From JBPCPM01 sp050999155 (lineage in GTDB: Bacteria > Actinomycetota > Thermoleophilia > Solirubrobacterales > 70-9), in assembly GCA_050999155.1 (NCBI GenBank), contig JBPCPM010000126.1, forward strand, positions 1-13,893: a stretch of 13,893 nt of DNA, read 5' to 3'. Both the position numbers and the translations under genes were made by a program. Shown here in pieces: positions 9,069-13,893 of the stretch. Below the pieces are notes generated by a model. That model was not told where the DNA came from. It made no database searches and saw only the letters and a program-made list of their open reading frames with translations. Within the stretch, counting starts at the first letter, position 1, and each line of letters begins with the position of its first letter.

Positions 9069-9222
9069 CGACCCGGCCGACCACCCGTCCGAGGCCGACC
9101 AGGGCACCGCCTCCGCCGTCGCCCTGGTCCGGATCGGGGCCCTGCCGGCGATCGGAGCCGGGCAGCTGCTGGTCGGGCGGCCGACCCTGGATCCGTTCTG
9201 GTGGCTGTTCGGCGCCGGCGCG

Positions 9223-10248
9223 GTGTGGGCGGTGGTGCTGGCCGGGTTCGCATACTTCGGCCGCAGCCGGCTGCCGCTGCGCGGCGAGGCGATGGCGGCA
9301 ATCGACCTCGGTCTCGTCTGCGCCCTGACCTACACGTCGGGGGGCAGCACCTCGCTCGTGCGCTTCGCCTTCTACCTGCTGCCGGTGGGCGCAGCGTTTC
9401 TGCTCGGCCCGAGGCAGACCGCGCTCGCCTCGGCCCTCGCGGCGGCCCTGTACGCCGCGGTCACCCTCCCCCACCCGCTGACGCGTTCCGCGTCGGACGT
9501 CGCGTTCATCGTCGCCCAGGCCGGCTACCTGCTGTGGATCGGGATGGCAGCCACCCTGATCTCCACGATCCTGACCCGCCGGGCGGCGCGAATCGCGGCG
9601 CTGTACGAAGGCCGCGGGAGGCTCGTCACCCAGGCGCTCGCCGCCGAGGACACCGAGCGCCGGCGCCTGGCCGAGGCCCTGCACGACGAGCCGCTGCAGA
9701 ACCTCCTGGCCGCCGAGCAGGACCTCGCGGAGGCCTCGTCAGGTCAGGAGGGCGCCCTGGACCGTGGCCGGGAGGGCATCCGCCGCACCGTCGGCCAGCT
9801 GCGCGAGACGGCGTTCGAGCTGCACCCCTACCTGCTCGAGCAGGCCGGACTGGAGGCGGCGCTGACCGCCGTCGCCGAGCGCCAGGCCAAACGTGGAGGC
9901 TTCGCGGTCTCCATCAAGGTCGAGCCCGAAGCCGGCAGACACCACGACGGGCTGCTGTTCTCGCTGGGCCGAGAGCTGCTGGTCAACGCCGCCCGCCACG
10001 CCGGAGCCTCCAGGGTCGACCTGCGGGTGGCTCGTGAGCGCGAGGGCGTTCGCCTCGTGGTAACCGACGACGGGCATGGCATCGATCCCGCTCGCCGGTC
10101 CATGGCCGTGCAGCAGGGACACCTCGGCCTCGCCTCCAGCACCGAACGCGTCGAGGCGGTCGGCGGGACCGTCAAGGTCCGGACGGCGCCGCGGGCCGGC
10201 ACCACGTTCGACATCCGGCTTCCCGACGGCGGGCCCCCGCCTACTTGA
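9223..10248 (+). CDS. Sensor histidine kinase, NarL/DegS type (HisKA_3 + HATPase), N-terminus uncertain
   Basis: 341 residues from the GTG at 9223. About 120 N-terminal residues are hydrophobic membrane segments. The HisKA_3 dimerisation helix follows with phospho-acceptor His154 in RRRLAEALHDEPLQNLL, then a HATPase domain with the N-box Asn255 in ELLVNAARHAGA, the G1 box DDGHG (282-286) and the G2 region GHLGLASSTERVEAVGG. It would autophosphorylate on His and signal to a LuxR-type regulator. Homology-like sequence (VALVRIGALPAIGAGQLLVG and so on) continues in frame upstream to about 9118, but no ATG, GTG or TTG occurs in that frame between its stop at 8959 and 9223; a CTG at 9124 is the nearest alternative. 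The first membrane helix is therefore cut by the annotated start. The gene overlaps the convergent cupredoxin gene by 8 bp. Its signal is unknown. Confidence 0.88.
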   Translation: MWAVVLAGFAYFGRSRLPLRGEAMAAIDLGLVCALTYTSGGSTSLVRFAFYLLPVGAAFLLGPRQTALASALAAALYAAVTLPHPLTRSASDVAFIVAQAGYLLWIGMAATLISTILTRRAARIAALYEGRGRLVTQALAAEDTERRRLAEALHDEPLQNLLAAEQDLAEASSGQEGALDRGREGIRRTVGQLRETAFELHPYLLEQAGLEAALTAVAERQAKRGGFAVSIKVEPEAGRHHDGLLFSLGRELLVNAARHAGASRVDLRVAREREGVRLVVTDDGHGIDPARRSMAVQQGHLGLASSTERVEAVGGTVKVRTAPRAGTTFDIRLPDGGPPPT

Positions 10249-10684
10249 CGGTGACCGAACCCTTCATGTACGGGTGGATGTCGCAGATGTAGCCGTAGGT
10301 CCCGGCCTTGTCGAGCGTGGCCGACTTGGCGTCGCCCTGGTTGAGGTTGCCGGTGTCGAAGACGGTCTTGTCGTCGGCGGTCGCCGTGTGGTTGGCCGAA
10401 TCCTTGTTGGTCCAGGTGACCTTGGTGCCGGCCTCGACGGTGACCTCGGGTGGCTTGAACTCGAAGTCGGCGATGTCGATCTCGACCTCGCCCGACTGGA
10501 CCTCGCCCGAGCCCCTGGACGTGCTGGTGTCCTGCGCCTCGGTGTCGATGGCCTGGCCGCTGTCGGCCGAGCCGCTGGAGGAGTCATCGCTGCCGCATCC
10601 AAGCGCGGCAACCGTCAGCAGGGCAGCGATGAGCAGGACGACGAGAGAGCGGGGGCGTGAGGCCATGGCAGTACTTACGACCAT
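10241..10684 (-). CDS. Cupredoxin-domain (plastocyanin/amicyanin-like) lipoprotein
   Basis: 147 residues. A basic start and hydrophobic stretch (about 14-28) end at ALGC with Cys30, a plausible though not perfect lipobox, so the protein is probably lipid-anchored outside the membrane. A Ser/Asp/Gly-rich linker (about 31-65) leads to a type-1 copper domain. The four ligands are visible: His99 in NHT, then Cys134, His137 and Met140 in CDIHPYMKG at the C-terminus. Such proteins carry electrons or hold copper; the partner is unknown. The ATG at 10684 is chosen because GGGAG lies 6 nt upstream; an ATG at 10666 is an alternative that keeps the signal. It lies 45 nt after the tig stop with no -10-like sequence between, so co-transcription with tig is likely. 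Its end overlaps the convergent kinase gene by 8 bp. Confidence 0.93.
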   Translation of the reverse strand: MVVSTAMASRPRSLVVLLIAALLTVAALGCGSDDSSSGSADSGQAIDTEAQDTSTSRGSGEVQSGEVEIDIADFEFKPPEVTVEAGTKVTWTNKDSANHTATADDKTVFDTGNLNQGDAKSATLDKAGTYGYICDIHPYMKGSVTVK

Positions 10685-10701
10685 ACGTCGCTCCCGGATC
10701 A

Positions 10702-10724
10702 GGGGGCAATCCCCCGTTCCGGGG
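10702..10724 (-). terminator. Overlapping alternative hairpins in the tig-cupredoxin gap
   Basis: On the minus strand just after the tig stop, CCCCG-GAA-CGGGG (10712-10724) and GGGGG-ATTG-CCCCC (10702-10715) share the same G-run, so only one can form at a time. No U-tract follows. It could be a weak terminator or attenuator that lowers cupredoxin expression relative to tig, or an RNA processing or stability element. Confidence 0.35.
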
Positions 10725-10729
10725 ACCGA

Positions 10730-12112
10730 TCAGTCGTCGTCGGACGCCGTCTCGCCGGGCTCCTCCGAGCCCCCGTCGGCGTCATCCGGCGTCCCCGGGT
10801 CGGGCGTCTCGGGTTCCTCCAGCTCGACGGGCGTGGCCGACTCGGCGATCAGCTCGGCCGCCTTGGCCAGGCGCAGATCCTCGCGCAGGTCGGCCTCACG
10901 GCCGTTGGAGCGCAGGCGCTCGAGCAGCTTCTTGGGCGTGGTGCCCTCAGACTCGGCGCTGGAGGACAGGGCCTCGAGCATGTCGTCCTTGGAGACATCG
11001 ATCTCCGCGTCCTCGGCCACGGCGGCCAGCAGCGCCTCGCGCTTGAGGTCCTGTTCGGCCTCCGGCCGGGCCTGCTCGACAACCTCCTCGCGGGTCTGGC
11101 CCGTCATGGCCAGGTACTGCTCGGGGTTCATCCCTCGGTGCGACAGCGAGTGCTCGACCCGTGACCAGCGGTCCTGGGCGCGGGCGACGGCGATCGCCTC
11201 GGGGATCTCGATCGTCGCCTTCGCCACCGCGACATCGACCGCGGCCTGGCGGAACTCGCCCTCGATTCGCTCCTGCGCCTCGGAGCGCAGGCGCTCCTCG
11301 ATGTCGGCCCGGACCTCGGCGATGGTGTCGAACTCCGATGCCTCGAGGGCGAAGTCGTCGTCGAGCTCGGGCAACGCCTTCTCGTTGACCGCCTTGACGG
11401 TCACGGCGAACTGGACCTCCTGCCCGGCGAGTTCGGTGGCCCGGTAGTCCTCGGGGAAGGTCACCGAGACGGTGGGCTCGTCGCCGGCCTTGGACCCGAC
11501 GAGCTGCTGCTCGAAGCCGGGGATGAAGGTGTTGGAGCCGAGCTCCAGGAGGCGGTCGGAGTCCTCGCCGCCGGCGAACGCCTCGCCGTCGAGCTCTCCG
11601 CGGTAGTCGATGATCACGAAGTCGCCCTCGGCGGCCTCGCGGGCGACTTCCTCCAGGGAGGCCAGGGTCTCGCGCATGCGCTCGAGCTCGGCGTCGACCT
11701 GCTCGGGGTCGGCCTCGGCCTCGGCCTTGCCGACCTCCAGGCCCTTGTACTCGCCGAGCGTGGCGACGGGCCGCACGCCGATCTCGATGGAGAACGTCAG
11801 TGGCCCGGTCTCCTCGGGCACGTCGCCGAGCGACAGCTCGGGCTCACCGATCGGGACGATGCCCGATTCACGCACGGCCTCGCCGTACCACTCGGGCATC
11901 GACTCCTCGACGGCCTGCTGCAGCACGGCGGCCCGACCCACGCGCTGGAGGACCAGCGACGGCGGGACCTTGCCCTTGCGAAAGCCCGGCATGCGCAGCT
12001 CGCGCCCCAGGGACTTGGCGGCGCGGTCGATCCGCTTGTCAACGGAGGCCGGATCGACCTCCACGTCGACACGGACGCGGGACTCCTCGAGTTCTGTGAC
12101 CTCGGTCTGCAT
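10730..12112 (-). CDS. tig: Trigger factor, ribosome-associated chaperone and prolyl isomerase
   Basis: 460 residues. Trigger factor binds ribosomal protein L23 at the exit tunnel and folds nascent chains. The N-terminal ribosome-binding domain carries the signature GFRKGKVP at 43-50. An FKBP-type peptidyl-prolyl isomerase domain lies at about 162-245 (GDFVIIDYRGELDGEAF, then TFIPGFEQQLVG). The long helical C-terminal chaperone domain includes RGMNPEQYLAMTGQTREEV. The last 35 or so residues are an acidic, proline-rich tail ending ASDDD. The ATG at 12112 matches the family start; the frame extends to 12190 without homology. No Shine-Dalgarno sequence is present, and TACCCT lies 9 nt upstream, suggesting a nearly leaderless mRNA. 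The cupredoxin gene follows. The usual neighbour clpP is about 2 kb further on, separated by the cupredoxin/kinase patch. Confidence 0.97.
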   Translation of the reverse strand: MQTEVTELEESRVRVDVEVDPASVDKRIDRAAKSLGRELRMPGFRKGKVPPSLVLQRVGRAAVLQQAVEESMPEWYGEAVRESGIVPIGEPELSLGDVPEETGPLTFSIEIGVRPVATLGEYKGLEVGKAEAEADPEQVDAELERMRETLASLEEVAREAAEGDFVIIDYRGELDGEAFAGGEDSDRLLELGSNTFIPGFEQQLVGSKAGDEPTVSVTFPEDYRATELAGQEVQFAVTVKAVNEKALPELDDDFALEASEFDTIAEVRADIEERLRSEAQERIEGEFRQAAVDVAVAKATIEIPEAIAVARAQDRWSRVEHSLSHRGMNPEQYLAMTGQTREEVVEQARPEAEQDLKREALLAAVAEDAEIDVSKDDMLEALSSSAESEGTTPKKLLERLRSNGREADLREDLRLAKAAELIAESATPVELEEPETPDPGTPDDADGGSEEPGETASDDD

Positions 12113-12121
12113 GGGCAGGGC

Positions 12122-12127
12122 AGGGTA
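12122..12127 (-). promoter_or_regulatory. Putative -10 box of tig, leaderless-type
   Basis: TACCCT on the minus strand, 9 nt before the tig ATG, with a pyrimidine-rich spacer that has no ribosome site. It fits TANNNT and resembles the arrangement before clpP and valS. The -35 is unclear. Confidence 0.45.
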
Positions 12128-12217
12128 GACGAGGCGACGCGGCGCCGACGTTTGGCACAGTTGGCCACGGTGTCCGCCCCCGTTTCCCACCCCACCTCCG
12201 TGCCCGCGCGATCGTCA

Positions 12218-12355
12218 ATGGCCGTCCGCCTGCGCGACCGGGCGCTCGGATGGCTGGTCACCGGGGCGCCGGCCCGGCTGCTCGCCTTCGTGGTGGACCT
12301 CGCCGAGGTGGCGTGGATCCTGCGGCAACGCCGCAAGCGCCCCGGTCACTCCTGA
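12218..12355 (+). CDS. Possible small protein with one hydrophobic helix, function unknown
   Basis: A 45-residue frame from the ATG at 12218 (in-frame GTG at 12200 also possible), in the gap between tig and the convergent membrane synthase gene, overlapping the end of the latter by 10 bp. The product has a basic start, a hydrophobic stretch (GWLVTGAPARLLAFVVDLAE) and a basic tail (RQRRKR), like a small membrane-associated protein. No Shine-Dalgarno sequence is seen, and I do not recognise a family. The frame also contains a hairpin (12321-12335) that could instead be the terminator of the opposite gene. The protein-like composition is the main support, so this is tentative. Confidence 0.35.
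   Translation: MAVRLRDRALGWLVTGAPARLLAFVVDLAEVAWILRQRRKRPGHS
12321..12335 (-). terminator. Hairpin after the membrane synthase gene, possible terminator
   Basis: Perfect 6-bp inverted repeat TGCGGC / GCCGCA with a 3-nt loop, 10 nt past the stop of the 12346-13848 gene. There is no U-tract. Its position suits a terminator, but it also lies inside a small opposite-strand frame. Confidence 0.35.
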
Positions 12356-13848
12356 TCGGCCGCGTAGCCGAGGATCGAGCGGTCGATCAGCCACTCCACC
12401 GGCGCATGGTCGTCGGTGTAGACCTCGGTCCCGGGCAGCCGGTCTTCCAGCCGGAAGGCGGTGATGGCCGCGAGGTTGCGCAGGTCGCGCGGCAGGTCCG
12501 GGGTCTGCTCGCGCAGCCGCTTGGCCGACACCTCGCCCTCGCTGGCGACCAGCAGCGTGTTGGTCTGCTCGAGCGGGGCCCTACGCACGGAGGGGAACAC
12601 CTCGTCCATCGTGCTGCCAAGGACGGTCTCGAGGTCGTCGTTGCCCTCGGGGTGGCCCACGTTGACCAGCAGCACGCCCCCCGGGGCCAGGCGATCACGG
12701 GCGAGCTCGAAGAACTCCACCGTCGTCAGGTAGAACGGGATGTAGGGCTGGCGGTACGCGTCGACGAGGATCGCGTCGTAGTTGCCGTCGGAGCGCCGCA
12801 AGAACGGCCGCGCGTCCTCGGCGTGGGTTGTCAGCTTCGGGTTCTTGAGGTCGAAGAACCGGCGGCCGATGTCCTCGAGCTCCCCGTCGATCTCGACGCC
12901 GTCGATCTCGGTCTCGGGGAAGTAGTTGCCGTAGGCGCGGGCGGTCGTGCCGGCGCCGTTGCCGAGGATCGCCATGCGTTTGGGCGGGCGGTCGAGCACG
13001 GCGCGCGGCAGCACGAGGTACCAGTCCCACACGCCGCCGGTGAGAAAGCTGTCGGTTCGCGTGACCGAGTGCACGGCTTGGCCCTCGTTGAGCTCAAGCA
13101 GCCGGTCACCGTCACGCTGCTCGATCACGCGCACGTACTGGTCGGCGGTCTCCTCCTCGTAGATGACCTCGCCCGAGGCGCGAGCCTTGACGGTTCCGAC
13201 GGGGATGGCCATCAACAGGGCGATGACAAGGGGCACGGCGAACCACCGCAGGCCCAGCCCCGCGGCGGAGATCAGGGCGACGGCCAGCGCGAACAGCAGG
13301 AAGGTCCGCTGCGTCCCGATCACGGGGATCAGCACGAGCGCCGAGACCATCGTCCCGACCAGCGACCCGGCCGTGGACACGGCGTACATGCGGCCGGCCA
13401 CGCGTCCGGTCTGGTCGACGGCCGGGATGGCCAGGCGGATCGCCCACGGCGACGCCGCCCCGAGCATCATCACGGGCACGGCGATCATGGCCAGGACCCC
13501 GACCAGCGAGCCGGCGAACGCCCCCGCCGAGATCGAGTCCAGCGCCTCCGCCGAGACCTTCAGGAACGGCCGGGCCAAGAACGGCACGATCGCGAGCAGG
13601 ATCGAGGCGCCCAGCACCAGGGTGCACAGGGCCCGCAGGGTCGGGCGTCGGTCGGCGATGCGACCGCCGACGGCGTAGCCGATCGACAGGGCGACGAGCA
13701 CGACGCCGATCGTGTTGGCCCACACGATGGTCGATGCGCCGAAGAACGGGGCCAGGAGGCGGGCAGCGGCGATCTCGGAGCCGAGGCTGGCCGAGCCGAC
13801 GACGAAGACCAGCGCCAGCAGGTAGCGCTGGTCGCGGATGCTCGGCAT
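12346..13848 (-). CDS. Membrane-fused spermidine-synthase-like protein (MFS-type N-terminus + SpeE-like domain)
   Basis: 500 residues. The first 220 or so form about seven hydrophobic helices, opening LLALVFVVGSASLGSEIAAA and including GYAVGGRIADRRP, as in fused MFS/spermidine-synthase proteins. The C-terminal part (about 228-490) is a Rossmann methyltransferase-like domain: GNGAG at 296-300 for the nucleotide cofactor, DGVEID with Glu319 for its ribose, and VDAYRQPYIPFYLTTVEFFE around Asp363. In SpeE the active site has two aspartates in a DxxDP motif. Here the first is kept (Asp363) and the second is replaced by Arg366, so true spermidine synthesis is doubtful; the substrate is unknown. The ATG at 13848 starts just before the first helix; no clear Shine-Dalgarno sequence is visible. 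No gene can be recognised in the remaining 45 bases to the window edge. Confidence 0.92.
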   Translation of the reverse strand: MPSIRDQRYLLALVFVVGSASLGSEIAAARLLAPFFGASTIVWANTIGVVLVALSIGYAVGGRIADRRPTLRALCTLVLGASILLAIVPFLARPFLKVSAEALDSISAGAFAGSLVGVLAMIAVPVMMLGAASPWAIRLAIPAVDQTGRVAGRMYAVSTAGSLVGTMVSALVLIPVIGTQRTFLLFALAVALISAAGLGLRWFAVPLVIALLMAIPVGTVKARASGEVIYEEETADQYVRVIEQRDGDRLLELNEGQAVHSVTRTDSFLTGGVWDWYLVLPRAVLDRPPKRMAILGNGAGTTARAYGNYFPETEIDGVEIDGELEDIGRRFFDLKNPKLTTHAEDARPFLRRSDGNYDAILVDAYRQPYIPFYLTTVEFFELARDRLAPGGVLLVNVGHPEGNDDLETVLGSTMDEVFPSVRRAPLEQTNTLLVASEGEVSAKRLREQTPDLPRDLRNLAAITAFRLEDRLPGTEVYTDDHAPVEWLIDRSILGYAADQE

Positions 13849-13893
13849 CGTATGGGTCGAACCGTCCGGATCGGCCGGCGGGGTGGCTGCCGG

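Noticed and set aside
9201..10037. Alternative 278-codon plus-strand frame inside the kinase gene
   Set aside because: Arginine/proline-rich frame-shifted shadow; the kinase motifs are all in the 9223-10248 frame.

Overview
This is a GC-rich chromosomal window, almost certainly from an actinobacterium. The mix of proteins suggests a deep-branching lineage such as Thermoleophilia/Solirubrobacterales, but that is inference without a database search. GTG starts are common, codons such as TTA/CTA/TCA are nearly absent (which produces long false antisense frames), and there is no tRNA, rRNA, CRISPR array, transposase or phage gene.

Nearly everything runs on the minus strand, so the biological order is right to left. 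A membrane-bound spermidine-synthase-like protein (12346-13848) comes first. Next is trigger factor tig (10730-12112) with a cupredoxin lipoprotein (10241-10684) just behind it. A plus-strand patch follows, holding the remnant of a LuxR-type regulator (8751-9068) and a NarL/DegS-type sensor histidine kinase (9223-10248). Then come clpP (8173-8760), a fatty-acid-amide-hydrolase-like amidase (6600-8165), clpX (5074-6372), a GMC flavin oxidoreductase (2974-4935), valS (359-2938), and folC, which is cut by the left edge (1-348).

The backbone tig - clpP - clpX - valS - folC is a widely conserved housekeeping order: nascent-chain folding, ATP-dependent proteolysis, tRNA charging and folate polyglutamylation. 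Here it is opened at three points by accessory genes: kinase/cupredoxin between tig and clpP, the amidase between clpP and clpX, and the GMC oxidase between clpX and valS. Likely transcription units are tig-cupredoxin, clpP-amidase, clpX, the GMC gene, and valS-folC.

The most distinctive signal is regulatory. clpP and valS have no Shine-Dalgarno sequence, but each carries the identical hexamer TAGACT exactly 8 nt before its start codon. tig has TACCCT 9 nt before its ATG. These look like -10 boxes of leaderless or nearly leaderless transcripts. In contrast clpX, the GMC gene, folC and the cupredoxin gene have clear Shine-Dalgarno sequences. The second notable item is a decaying two-component system: the regulator keeps only the end of its DNA-binding domain, and the kinase frame has no ATG, GTG or TTG where its N-terminus should begin. 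I found no convincing wholly new multi-gene system.
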